A stretch of 64,000 nt of DNA from Rhizomys pruinosus (GCA_009823505.1 VZQC01009601.1:3394670-3458669); one strand, 5' to 3'. Numbered from the stretch's first letter, positions 46,687-57,028 are shown. The notes: generated from the letters alone by a model not told the origin. Made by a program: numbers and translations.

Positions 46687-47035
46687 ATGGTATCCCTCAT
46701 CTGTGCATGCTAGTGCCAATTACCTAGTTGTAAGTATTTCTTGTGCATGGCCCCTTGAGCTTTTGTCCAAGCAGTTGGAAGTGATACATATTGGAAACAA
46801 CAACAAGAACAACAACAACAGAAAGGACTGCATCAAAGAACTGACTGAAACAGTGAACTTCTGTTCAAAACAGTCAACTTCCACATGGAAAATATTGAGA
46901 AAGACTGAGAAAAAGATGAAAAGCATGCTTGGCCAAATACATGAGCTCTGGAGGGGTGGGGGGATAGGGTGGGGGACATGGGTCTATATTTGGTAATCTT
47001 ATACAAAATATATATAAAAAATAAATAGCAAAAAA

Positions 47036-47897
47036 GAAAATCTAAAAAAACAATAAAAAAGAAGAAAGAAAATACTGACTGCATCACAGCAATAAAAATA
47101 GAGAAGGAAACAGAATAAAATATATAAGAGCTCCCATTTAAAAAAAATAAAGCAATTATGGAAAAAAGGAAAATAAAACAGTCTAAGACCAGAGACTCTA
47201 ATGTGTTAGGTGATATGCCTATATATCAGTCCGTCAATTTGAAGGAAGTATTTTGATTTGTCATAAGTTACAAACCAATCCTAGATTCCCAATGACGTTT
47301 GTAAAGTCAGTTTGATATCATATGAGTATACACTGTTGTGATGTAAATCTGCCTATATCATAACACTGATTTCTCAACCATTTACCTAATAATTTGGATG
47401 ATGCTTAAGCATATATTATCTGGCAGAGTTTGGTGCCTTGCATAAATACATTAGGACATTCAAGCACAAACTTGAAATGTCCATAAAAGTTGCATGTGAT
47501 GTAAATGAAAGGGAATGATGCCTTTTATGGAAGCATGAGAGTTGCAGAGAACATCAATCAATAGTTATCACAACCTGTATCAGAAAAAAATGAAGTGTAA
47601 CCTGCATTGGAAAAATGATAGATGACAAGAAATTCCATAATCTAGTTCTAAAAGAAAATTCATAAACATAAGATATAGCTGATATAAAGAAGAGGGACTT
47701 CTGAAGAAAAATACTACTTTAAGTTCACTAGTGTTTTACAAAACAGATATAATTATGTTCAATATGATTCCCATGGATATGAATGTTATCCTTCATGGAG
47801 ATGGTTTTTCAGGTTCAAAGCCAAAGCCCTAATTATGGCATGTACTTTAAGCACAAACTCTACCTGGTCAATTATGCCCCGAGCCTTAATTACATAC
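47036..47897. other. Unassigned AT-rich stretch
   Basis: A-rich at its left edge (L1 tail), then no gene or recognisable repeat. Confidence 0.5.
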
Positions 47898-48040
47898 TTT
47901 TTTTTTTTTTTTTTTTTTTTTTTGCTTAATGTACGTTTGCACTGGTTGCTGTAGCTTGCAGCCAGTTCTTTCCATCTGGAGCTTGAGATTCTTTTCCTAT
48001 AATCTGAAAAGTTAGAACAAACATTTATTCTAGAATGCAT
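47898..48040 (-). repeat. Poly-T run, possible 3' end of a small retrocopy
   Basis: Twenty-six T (47898-47923) abut non-repetitive sequence (gcttaatgtacgtttgcact). On the minus strand this is a 26-base poly-A tail after unique-looking sequence. I found no matching target duplication and cannot name a parent. Confidence 0.35.
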
Positions 48041-48422
48041 TTAACTCCAAAAGTTCATGGTATGAAACCAACTGGTATGGAATGTACAGTTTTTATGTAT
48101 TATAATTGAATATAACCTTAATACAAATTTCGAAACTCTAACACTTAAAATTGAAAAATAAATCATTGCCTTTTAATGAGAAGTCATCTTTCGCATGCTG
48201 TTCTTTACTCTAAACACTTGTTTTGGTTTTATTCTAAACTTTTAGCAACTATGATTTAGAAAATTATGCCAAAGAAGTTAATATGTTACAGGTTTCACAA
48301 GATATTCAAGGAATTATTTGAAAAATATGAAGATGTTTAAACTTCATATAAGAAGTCATGTTTCATAACACATTCAACCCCATCTAAGTAAAGATTTGTA
48401 ATTATGATTACAATTTCATAAT
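48041..48422. other. Unassigned stretch
   Basis: No gene or repeat recognised. Confidence 0.5.
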
Positions 48423-48438
48423 AAAAATCTTTCTTTCA

Positions 48439-48684
48439 GGGGCTGGAGAGATGGCCTAGCGGTTAAGAGCGCCGACCGCTCTTACAGAGGACCCGGGTTC
48501 GATCCCCAGCACCCACATGGCGGCTGAGAACCGTCTGAAGCTCCAATTCCAGGAGAACTCCAGTTCCAGGGGAATCCGAGACCCTCTTCTGACCTCCGCG
48601 GCGTTGCACGACACGGGTGCACAGACTTGCATGCAGACAGTACATTCATACACATACAGAAATAAATTTAAAAAATTATTAAAA
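48439..48684 (+). mobile_element. B2 SINE, young, duplicated subtype
   Basis: Flanked by aaaaatctttctttca (48423-48438; 48684-48699, overlapping the A-rich tail by a base or so). Starts ggggctggagagatggccta, B-box gggttcgatccccagcaccc. aattccaggagaactccagt shows the duplication. Nearly identical, in antisense, to 10701-10962 and 12706-12949. Confidence 0.97.
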
Positions 48685-48699
48685 AAAATCTTTCTTTCA

Positions 48700-49317
48700 T
48701 TAAGAAAACTGTTTCATATGTGAACAAACTGTAACTCTGAACAGTGCCTTTAAGGCATCCCTCTAGTATAAAGTGAATATTCAAATTCAATGTTACAAAT
48801 ATTCATAGAGTGAAAACAATTGTCGCATTAAGAAGTTGACATTGTAGATATATAATGTCACTCTCAAATTTTTTCCATAGGTTTAAATGCAATGAAGGAC
48901 ATGAAATCATGTAAAATACAAAGGAGATGACACATGATGGGAGACCCTCATATCCTTAGAAACCTGCCTGTTTGCAGCAAGATGGCTTTTCAAAATCTAA
49001 CATGGAACACACATACAACATTGTCTGTACAAATTCAGCAATAAACATGGCTCTTAAGCAAAGAATTTTGAGGTTATGCAGACCACTGTTTTTTTTTTTT
49101 TTCCCAGACTGGAATGTATTGGAGAATTGAATCTAAACCATAAGGTAATATTGAATATTTCCATTCCCCATAGCACTGGTAATTCCTTTTTAGAATAAGT
49201 GAGTCTGAAGATGTTTTTCAATTTGAATCTAATTTTCCTAGATAAATGAGATGTCTTCCCTTAAAATAATTTGGTGGAGATAGCAATGTTTTATTGGAGA
49301 TACATTTTTCTCAAAAA
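48700..49317. other. Unassigned stretch
   Basis: No gene. A T run lies at 49089-49102. Confidence 0.5.
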
Positions 49318-49534
49318 AATTTTATTTATTAATGTTATTTATTGATATTTTATTTACTAATTTTACTTTGTATGTGAGTGCATCTGTGACATGCAGTACC
49401 CACAGAGGTCAGAAGGGGACATAAGATCCCCATAACTGAAGTTACTGGCATTTGTTAGCTGCCATGTGGGTGCTGAGAATCAAACTTGAGTATTCTGCAA
49501 GAGGTGTTTAACCACTGAGGTATATCTCCAGCCC
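49318..49534 (-). mobile_element. B2 SINE, old
   Basis: Antisense: gtgacatgcagtacccacag, aggtcagaaggggacataag, tgccatgtgggtgctgagaa, tatatctccagccc. Flanks share ggagataca. Confidence 0.8.
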
Positions 49535-49887
49535 AAGGAGATACAATATTTTTAAGATTTAGCTTTTTAATTATTTTTCAGCTTTTTTTATTTTTTTATT
49601 TTGAGGGTGTGTGCACCTAAGTGCAGGTGCCCACTCAGGCCACTATAGAAGATTCTTTGTATGCACAATCATTATAAATAGAGATTTAAAAGAATTATCC
49701 TATAATAGAGAAACATTTCCCCTTACCTTATAAATATCATAGGCTAATAAAAACCAACACAACCTCAGTGCCTAAATGGATTCCATCTCCAGCATTTAGT
49801 GTCTTTTGTTTTCTTGATCTTAGCCAGTTTTATCTGAGTGAGATGATGTCTTAAAGTGGTTTTAATTTGCATTTCCTTAATTATTAA

Positions 49888-50302
49888 GATTTAAAATTTT
49901 TTTCGGTTTAAAAACGTTTTATTTCATTAAAAAAAGGTTTATTATGTACAAGAAGACTTGGGGTATACAGAAAGGCAGCTTTCGATCATAAAATGGGGCT
50001 GATCCTCATATGCTAGTGTAATATGGAACACACACGCTTCCAGTGTTCAGCATCAATTATTTTATGCAGTCTAAGTTTGGGGTTTTACATCAGACCTGCA
50101 TACATGAAACGTGTTACATTTTAAGATTGGTAATGCAAGTTCAAGCTGCGTATGTTTATAAGTACAAATTTCACTACTACAAATACATAACAATAACTAA
50201 CAAAACAGTAACCCTTTCAAGATCTTCTTTCTTGTCTCATGTTCATTATATTTGCAATCTGGGTTCATTTATTAGTTCCACTTCTTGTAGTTCCGTCCTC
50301 TA
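49888..50302 (-). mobile_element. Unidentified segment inserted together with a B2
   Basis: With the B2 at 50303-50525 it forms one block flanked by the 17-bp repeat atttccttaattattaa (49871-49887, 50526-50542). On the minus strand it follows the B2 and ends in A/T-rich sequence with two AATAAA-type signals (antisense at about 49917 and 49939). It is either B2 3' read-through (transduction) or an mRNA 3' UTR retrocopy that contained a B2. Confidence 0.6.
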
Positions 50303-50525
50303 AAAATTTTATTTATTTATTTTTGTATGTGTATGAATGTACTGTCTGCATGTAGGTCTGTGCACCCATGTCCTGCAATGCAGCGGAGGTCAGAAGAAGG
50401 TGTTGGATTCCCCTGGAACTGGAGTCAAAGACGGTTCTCAGCTGCCATGTGGGTGCTGGGGATCCAACCCAGGTCCTCTGCAAGAGCAGTCAGTGCTCTT
50501 AACCACTAGGCCATCTCTCCAGCCC
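50303..50525 (-). mobile_element. B2 SINE
   Basis: Antisense B2: tgtatgtgtatgaatgtact, gcagcggaggtcagaagaag, tggaactggagtcaaagacg, gccatctctccagccc. Its 5' end lies directly on the shared target duplication. Non-duplicated subtype. Confidence 0.95.
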
Positions 50526-50558
50526 ATTTCCTTAATTATTAATGAAGTTGAACACTTT

Positions 50559-50804
50559 ATATTTTTTTTTAATTTTATTTATTTTGTATGTGTATGAATG
50601 TACTGTCTGCATGTAGGTTTGTACTCCCGTGTCGTGCAATGCCGTGGAGGTCAGAAGAGGGTGTCAGATTCCCCTGGAACTGGAGTTCTCCTGGAATTGG
50701 AGTTAGAGACGGTTTTTAGCTGCCATATGGGTGCTGGTGATCGAACCCGGGTCCTCTGCAAGAGCAGTCAATGCTCTTAACCACTTGGCTATATCTCCAG
50801 TCCC
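50559..50804 (-). mobile_element. B2 SINE, duplicated subtype
   Basis: Flanked by aagttgaacacttt (50545-50558 and 50805-50818). Internal duplication present (ctggaactggagttctcctg, then gaattggag). Confidence 0.95.
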
Positions 50805-50820
50805 AAGTTGAACACTTTTT

Positions 50821-50974
50821 TTTTTTTTTTGGTCTTTTTGAGACAGGGTCTCCCTGTAGCCCCAGCTGGCCTGGAACTCACTCTGTAGACCAGGCTGGCC
50901 TTGAACTCAGAGATCCACCTGTCTCTGCCTCCCAAGTGCTGGGATTAAATGTGTGCACCACCATGCCTGGCACG
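50821..50974 (-). mobile_element. B1 SINE
   Basis: Clean antisense B1: tttttgagacagggtctccc, gaccaggctggccttgaact, cccaagtgctgggattaaat, accaccatgcctggca. Flanked by gttgaacacttttt (50807-50820 and 50977-50990). Confidence 0.96.
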
Positions 50975-51917
50975 ATGTTGAACACTTTTTAAAATGTTTC
51001 TCAGCCATCTTTATTTCCTCACTTGTGAAGTATCTGTTCAGCTCTTTACTCCATCTCTTAAGTGGGTCATTTGTTTTCTTGCATTTTTTTAGAAGTTTAT
51101 ACATTCTGGATGTTAATGCTATCAAATATATCATCAGTGAATGTTTCCTCCCACTCTGTAGGATTTTTCCTTAACTTCATTGTACAGAATCTTTTGAGTT
51201 TGATGAGATCCCACTTGTCAATTGTTGACCTTATTTCTTGCACAGCTGCTGTTTGATTTATAAAGTCTTTTCCTATGCCTATGTCTTATAGGTTGCTGCC
51301 AAAGATTTTTCTATCACCTTCAGAGTTTTGGGTTACAAATTGAGGTCTTTGATCCATTTGGAGTTGATTTTTGTACAGGCTGAGATGTAGGGGTTTAATT
51401 TTATTCTTCTACAAATGGTGATCCAGTTTTGCCACCACCATTTGCTGAAGATGCTGTCTTTCCTCTATTGAGTCTTTCTGGTCCCTTTGTCAAATACGAG
51501 GTGGCTGTAGTTATATGAGCTCAAGTTTAGATATTCAATTTCGTTCCATTGCTCTAAGGGTCTGCTTTTGTGCCAATACCAGACTGTTTTTATGACTATA
51601 GCCTTGTAATATAGTTTGTAGTCTGGTATAGTGATCCCCGTGTATTACACTTTCGTTCAAGGTTGCTTTGCATGTTTGGAGTCTTGTTTTTCCATATGAA
51701 TTTAAGGATTTTTTCCCCAAATCTGTGAGGAAACGCTTGGAGATTTTAATTGGGATTGCATTGAATCTGTATATAAATTTGTGTAGAATGGATATTTTTA
51801 CTATATTAATTTTTCTGATCCTTGAGCATGGAAGGTCTTTTCCATATTCTGATGTCTTCTTCAATCTTCTTCAGATGAGGAATGGTCGCTGATAGTGCCA
51901 GTGTTCAAAATCATGAT

Positions 51918-52065
51918 GAAAGCCTTGCATGGTGGTGCACATCTTTAATACCACCCACTTCTGAAGCAAAGGCAGGCAGATGTCTGTAAAATTGAGGCCA
52001 GTCTTGTTTATCAAGTGAGTTCTAGGGCAACTGTGGCTACAGGGAGAAAACATAATAAAAACAAA
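51918..52065 (+). mobile_element. B1 SINE
   Basis: aaagccttgcatggtggtgc, acatctttaataccacccac, agcaaaggcaggcagatgtc, tgtggctacagggagaaaac. It lies just outside the L1 fragment. Confidence 0.85.
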
Positions 52066-52149
52066 CAAAAAATCAAATTGAGAGCAATCTTCTTCAGGAA
52101 AATATTTCTTTCATTGTCAGTCATTTTTTTCCATACTCACATTTTTTTT

Positions 52150-52298
52150 TTTTTGGTCTTTTCGAGACAGGGTCTCCTTGTAGCCCCAGCTGTCCTGGAA
52201 CTCACTCTGTAGACCAGGCTGGCCTTGAACTCAGAAAGATTCGCCTGCCTCTGCCTCCCGAGTGCTAGGATTAAAGGCGTGTGCCACCAAGCCCGGAA
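52150..52298 (-). mobile_element. B1 SINE
   Basis: ggtcttttcgagacagggtc, gtagaccaggctggccttga, cccgagtgctaggattaaag, gccaccaagcccgga. Flanks share tcacattttt. It forms an inverted pair with the B1 at 51918. Confidence 0.95.
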
Positions 52299-53026
52299 TA
52301 GTCACATTTTTAAGATAATACTTCATAATTTATATCACACTTAGCAACAATGTAACTATGAAGATCATTCATTTAGGATTCATTTTAGGGAAGTTGAAGT
52401 GTCATAGTGGCAAAAATTTTATAGTTTATTGACTGTAAATCAGCCATGCATAAGACAAAAAACAGATTCCAATCTGTTAGTCAATTTATCATATATATAT
52501 ATATATATCATATTTAAGGGAACAAAGACTAGAATTCTAGAATTCATTACTTTGTGCCCTTTTCACACACTCATTGTGAAATAAATATATATGTGTGTGT
52601 ATAGAGAGAGAGAATTTACAATGCTGTAGTTATCACTGTCTATCAAAATTTGCTTTAACAGCATTATAAAGATCTCAAAAATCTCAAAATAAGTCTTTGA
52701 TGTATGAATAATGCATATAATATATATGATTGGCAATATAATATCTTTATGACTCATCCTATTGCAGACTTGTCAATTCACAGTCACTTAAAACACCCTA
52801 GAAGAATATGATAAGTACTTTATTCATAACTATCATGACTCATGGTCAGCTGTGTGATTCAACACCGGTCATGAGAAGCATTTGTTCACACACAGAATGA
52901 ATGACTTATCTGCATACACAATGTTATCTGGGGAAGCTATCTGACTACATTTGACCATACTCATGTCTTAATCACAATCATAAGTAACATTTCTCAACAC
53001 TCCCTATGGGAAAATTGCCATTAAAA
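52299..53026. other. Unassigned stretch with TA tract
   Basis: No gene. A (TA)n run lies at 52490-52509 and a short GA/GT patch at about 52590-52612. Confidence 0.5.
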
Positions 53027-53038
53027 TTTTTAAATTGC

Positions 53039-53283
53039 GGGGCTGGAGAGATAGCCTAACGGTTAAGAGCACTGACTGCTTTTGCAGAGGACCCGGGTTC
53101 GATCCCCAGCACCCACATGGCGGCTGAGAACGGTCTGTAACTCCAATTCCAGGAGAACTCCAGTTCCAGGGGAATCTGACACCCTTTTCTGACCTCCTCG
53201 GCATTGCACGACACGGGTGCACAGACCCACATGCATACAGTGCATTCATACACATAGAAAATAAATAAATTAAAAACTTTTTT
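53039..53283 (+). mobile_element. B2 SINE, duplicated subtype
   Basis: Starts ggggctggagagatagccta, B-box gggttcgatccccagcaccc, aattccaggagaactccagt duplication, AAATAAATAAATT tail. Flanks share ttttaaatt. Confidence 0.96.
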
Positions 53284-53364
53284 AAATTTAATTGCATCAT
53301 CTTTTTGAGGGTCTTAAATCTTGAATCCATTAACCATTTCTACAATTACAGAGTATAAGTATTA

Positions 53365-53505
53365 TTAACAATTTTATTTGAGAGACAGAGGAATCAAAAA
53401 GGCTAGATGAAAGTTATACAATGAAGCTTTCTCAGAACTGAGATTGAATTCTGGCAGTCGTGCTCCAAAAGCTTGTAATTTAAATACTACACTGCATTGC
53501 TGCCT
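53365..53505 (-). mobile_element. MIR SINE
   Basis: Antisense MIR in order: ttgagagacagaggaatcaa, aactgagattgaattctggc, agtcgtgctccaaaagc, atactacactgcattgctgc. Confidence 0.65.
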
Positions 53506-53574
53506 ATTCCTAACCCCACTACAACAGAAGATGGGAGTAGTTTACATGTACTCTGTTAGAGAAAATACAGCTAA

Positions 53575-53930
53575 TCTTGTGTTCTGATTTGGATATGAAA
53601 TGCTTCTCATAAGCTCATGTATTTCAATAGCAGAGCAGTTTGAGGAGATTGAGGAACCTTCATGTGGTGAACCTTCCTAGGGGAGGTGGAACACTGTGGA
53701 ATGACTTGAAGCTTTATATACCAGAGCCACTTCCTGTGTACTCTCTGCTTTCAGCTCCACTGGCACGTGGGGAGTCTCAGCAGATGCCCACTGCTGTGGA
53801 AAAGCCCTGTCTTGGATGCAGTGACAGACAGTGTCCTCTCAAACAGAGAGCCAAGATGAGCTTTCCTTCCTTCCACTCTCCTCTCTTCATGTATTTGTTC
53901 ACAGCAACAAGAAAAGTAACTAAGCATCTT
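53575..53930 (+). mobile_element. URR1-like rodent repeat
   Basis: Sense orientation of the family at 4251-4612: gatatgaaatgcttctcata, aagctcatgtatttcaatag, ggggaggtggaacactgtgg, acttcctgtgtactctctgc, ending ttcacagcaacaagaaaagt. A 131-codon frame overlaps it and is chance. Confidence 0.6.
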
Positions 53931-54261
53931 AAAACTAGGAAAACGAGATTTGCATACTTTCAAGTTAAGTCACACTTAGGAAAGAAATTAATTTTGACAA
54001 ATCAAGGTAGATTAGGAAAAGCCTTAAAAAATTAATGCACATTATCTTTAAGATTAAGTAAAATAGATGATGAAAGCAATGATGTGTCAATTTCATGTCT
54101 AGAAGAAGAGATGAGGAAATATAAAATCTCCGGGCTGGATTGGCTATGCATTTTCCATTGGAAAGTGCTTGGGATTTGGGGCCCAGAGGCTACAGTATAG
54201 TTTAGAACCTATAGTTATTTATATATGTATGATGAGATACATGCATGCTATATGTTTGTGC

Positions 54262-54420
54262 ATGTGTGTGTGTGTGTGAATGTGTGTGTGTGTGCGTGTG
54301 TTCAGGAATGTACATCTTGGCACATGTGTGAAAATCAGAAGACCAAATGTTCTTCTACCATTGTCACCATGGTTGCTTCGAAAGACCTTTTACACTTGAG
54401 TCACTTTGCCTGACTGTGAA
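54262..54420 (-). mobile_element. (GT)n tract and diverged B3-like SINE
   Basis: GT run (54262-54300), then cttggcacatgtgtgaaaat and a weak B3 body to about 54420 (tcaccatggttgcttcgaaa, gagtcactttgcctgac). Confidence 0.45.
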
Positions 54421-54539
54421 AAACATTGTGAAAATTCTAAATCAAAATGTACAATGGCTCATTTTACTCTCAATACTTAATTAATTAAAGCCTAGAGAAA
54501 ATACTATCAATAGCAAGCAAAAAGCCTTCCTCTTTATTT

Positions 54540-54665
54540 AATGTATTTTTTATCTTTAAAAATTTAATCCATGAGTATTGCAGTTACACAATTTCCATCC
54601 CCCCAGTCCCCTTTCAATTCTTCCCATGCCCCACCCCGCCCCCATTCCCTCAAATTCTGGTAAGA
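54540..54665 (-). mobile_element. L1 3' UTR end
   Basis: ttaatccatgagtattgcag, then a C-rich run: tccatccccccagtcccctt, catgccccaccccgccccca, ttccctcaaattctgg. This is the antisense of a G-rich L1 3' UTR. Confidence 0.6.
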
Positions 54666-55029
54666 AATTGTTTTAAACCAAGCAGGAACATAATCAACCC
54701 ATGGTGTAGAGTAGATAATATTGAGCCACAGGATGGTTTTCTATAAAATTCACCCTTTATTTCATGCAGCATTTTGGGTGTTTTGGAATACATCCACCAT
54801 AAAAATTAAAGACGCAATTGACAGGAAGATACTTCTGTGGGAAGCTAAGGTGAGACAATGTAAGAGTTCAAGACTGATCCTCAAAGTTGCTACACAGTGT
54901 TATCACGTTGAAAACTTTCACAGCTGTGTATGCTCAAATATCTGTAGTATTCTCAAGAGATCTGAATTACCTACTATATATAGTGGCTTGGGTACTAGAA
55001 TTCTTAAAGTGTATTTATTTGGAGGATGG
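54666..55029. other. Unassigned stretch
   Basis: Part of the window's longest frame (54721-55191, 156 codons, plus). Its translation has no domain, no signal of coding use, and it crosses a MIR-like block. A weak B1 trace lies at about 54840-54900. Confidence 0.5.
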
Positions 55030-55150
55030 GGAGGTCTGTTACCTTTCTGTAAAATGCAGGTAATGATACTTTTTATTATCAAGTTGCTGGTAAAGGTAAA
55101 AGGAATTCTGGCCCAAGTTACCATTATTAGCACTTTATTGCTGACATTAT
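55030..55150 (+). mobile_element. Possible MIR fragment
   Basis: ttacctttctgtaaaatgca followed by ggtaatgatactttttatta resembles the MIR 3' core. Weak. Confidence 0.3.
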
Positions 55151-55571
55151 TTCTTCCATCACTCATAAGCCCTAAATATCAGTGTGCATAGAATGTTAAG
55201 AATTACATAGTCACCTTAAATAAAATTGATAATAAGATAGGAGCTAATTATAGCAAAAGCCTTCTATTTATATTACTATCTAAGGAACATGCATCATTTA
55301 AATATATAAAATATAAATGTTTCAATATATTTTAAAAAACATGAAAATAACATTTATCCAAAAGTACAGAAATGTAAATGGCCCAGAACCTATCAAATTG
55401 TTGGAAAAATAATCATCTTTTGGCAATGACAGTGGAAAGGCAGGAGGGTGGCAAGGGATATGCTTTTTCATAAAATAAGTCTAATAAGTATACAATGTTT
55501 AGGCACATGTACATACTTGTACCACACATATTCAAATACAAATATACACTGTCTACAAATTTAGATAAGTA
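55151..55571. other. Unassigned stretch
   Basis: No gene or repeat recognised. Confidence 0.5.
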
Positions 55572-55586
55572 ATAAAATTGTGGGTG

Positions 55587-55740
55587 GGCTGGGCGTGGTG
55601 GTGCATGCCTTTATTCCCAGCACTCAGGAGGCAGAGGCAGATGGCTCTCTCTGAATTCAAGGCCAGCATGGTCTACAAAGAGAGTTCCAGGACAGCTGAA
55701 GCTATAGGGAGACCCTGTCTCAAAAAAAAATAATAAATAA
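55587..55740 (+). mobile_element. B1 SINE
   Basis: gctgggcgtggtggtgcatg, cccagcactcaggaggcaga, tcaaggccagcatggtctac, agaccctgtctcaaaaaaaa. Flanked by a 15-bp duplication ataaaattgtgggtg (55572-55586 and 55741-55755). Confidence 0.97.
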
Positions 55741-55824
55741 ATAAAATTGTGGGTGATTAATTTGTCTTGTGAGTATATACTCTTCACGAAACTATCGAAA
55801 GGAAGAATGGTATTGCCCTTGCTT

Positions 55825-56210
55825 GGTCTTTGTTTCTTTGATAAACACTGACCTAACCAACCTGGGAGGAAAGGGCTTATTTCATCTGTCAACTAGAGGC
55901 CATCACAGAGGGAACTCAAGGCAGGAACTTGGAGGCAACTGCTGAGGAGAAATTAAGAACGTTGCTTCCTAGTTTGTTTGCCCTAGCCTGCTCAGCTACT
56001 TTTCTTATACGACCTAGGCCCTCTTGCTCAGGGTTGGGGTTGCCACAGTGGAGTGGCCCCCTTACGTCAATCTTCAATGGAGGAAAGGCCCCACAGACAT
56101 GCCTGCAAGCCAGTGTGGCAGAGAAAATTCTCAGTTGAGGCTTCCTCTACCCAGATGACTGTAGTTTGTTTCAAGTTGATAAAAACTGGCCAACCCAGTT
56201 ATATACATAA
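55825..56210 (-). mobile_element. Abundant rodent interspersed repeat
   Basis: It follows a common rodent repeat in order: gggaggaaagggcttatttc, ggaactcaaggcaggaactt, cctgctcagctacttttctt, gttggggttgccacagtgga, tcagttgaggcttcctctac, cagatgactgtagtttgttt, caagttgataaaaactggcc. The family name is uncertain (URR1/hAT-like or MaLR-like). Confidence 0.6.
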
Positions 56211-56454
56211 AGGAGAAATACAGTCACAACAGGGCAAAAGTAATCTCTGACTTACTAGGAGATCACGTTTATTTATTTAGAAAAATGGGGACTCTGAAAT
56301 ATCTCTGAAATATCGGAAAAGATCTTCATGTACATATCAAACACAACAGCTGCTTCCACAGAATGCTTGCCACACTCAATTATAAAGAGCTGCATTTCCT
56401 GCCCAGAGGCTCTGAGACTAATTTACCCTTATTATTTGCATTGCACTGGTGAAT

Positions 56455-56817
56455 TTTTATTATTTTTATTTTTTATGTATGTGTGTACTGCCTGCATGTA
56501 CGTCAGTCTACCTGTGTTGTATAATGCCTGCATGTAAGTTCACCTGTGTTGTATAATGTCTGCATGTATGTAAGTTCACCTGTGTTGTATATACTGCCTG
56601 CTTGTATGTAAGTTCACCTGTGTTGTATAATGCCTGCATTTGTGTAAGTTCACCTTTGTTGTATAATGCCTGTGAAAGTCAGAGGAGGACCTCAGCTCCC
56701 CTGGATCTGGAGTTAAGTATTGATGGTTATTATCTGCCATGTGGGCTCTGTGAACTGAACTTGGGTTCTCTGCAAGAACAGCCAGTGTTCTTAACTGCTG
56801 AGCCATCTTCCCAGCCC
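56455..56817 (-). mobile_element. B2 SINE expanded by an internal minisatellite
   Basis: The B2 framework is intact on both sides: gtgtactgcctgcatgta at the left, and gtcagaggaggacctcagct, tgccatgtgggctctgtgaa and gagccatcttcccagccc at the right. A tandem array inserted between them makes the element about 150 bases longer than usual. Confidence 0.85.
56491..56668. repeat. Five-unit minisatellite, 32-38-bp units
   Basis: Units at 56491-56526, 56527-56558, 56559-56596, 56597-56632 and 56633-56668. Most carry tgcatgta, then aagttcacctgtgttgtata. The unit is B2 sequence that multiplied in place. Confidence 0.93.
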
Positions 56818-56825
56818 ATTCAGCC

Positions 56826-57028
56826 TTTATTTTTTTTTTAATTTATGCATGCATGTCTGAGTTTATAAGTACAATTTGCATGCAGGTGCCTGCAAAGGCA
56901 AGAAGAGGGCATTGAACCCTTTGGAGTCACAGACATTCGTCTACTGCCAAATGGATTTTAGGAACTGAAGCTTGGTTGAGAGTAAGAGTGGTAAGCTCTC
57001 TTATGCACTGAGCAATCTCTCCAGCCCC
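56826..57028 (-). mobile_element. B2-like SINE, old
   Basis: Antisense: gcatgcaggtgcctgcaaag, aagaagagggcattgaaccc, atggattttaggaactgaag, gagcaatctctccagcccc. Head to tail with the previous B2. Confidence 0.75.

Larger units (their letters stand above)
44646..47035 (+). mobile_element. L1, 5' truncated: ORF2 second half plus 3' UTR
   Basis: Truncation falls just before the reverse-transcriptase catalytic motif. At about 44673-44692 the F-A-D-D region reads ctatttgcgctgatgatatg, an extra gc that shifts the frame. The rest of ORF2 follows with many stops and shifts. The C-terminus is best preserved at 46360-46686 (FYAAIKKDDIMSF, MLSEVTQSQ), then in another frame to about 46996. The 3' UTR holds an AACAAC run and ends in A-rich sequence. 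A purine-rich block interrupts ORF2. ORF2 normally supplies endonuclease and reverse transcriptase; this copy is dead. Confidence 0.9.
49780..51880 (-). mobile_element. L1 ORF2 fragment, split by three or four insertions
   Basis: L1 pieces at about 49780-49887, 50526-50558 and 50975-51880 join in register. They match the antisense of the ORF2 region downstream of the reverse transcriptase, for example gatcttagccagttttatct, gtcatttgttttcttgcat, ttgatccatttggagttgat, gttccattgctctaagggtc. The intervening blocks are B2, B2, B1 and an unidentified segment. Confidence 0.9.

Noticed and set aside
48439..48684. tRNA-like A and B boxes
   Set aside because: They belong to the tRNA-derived head of B2, not to a tRNA gene. 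The same applies to all other B2 copies.
53640..54035. 131-codon plus-strand frame
   Set aside because: It starts within a URR1-like repeat and runs into flanking sequence. Chance frame.
54721..55191. Longest open frame, 156 codons on the plus strand
   Set aside because: No recognisable domain, crosses weak B1- and MIR-like blocks, and AT-rich non-coding sequence of this length yields such frames by chance.
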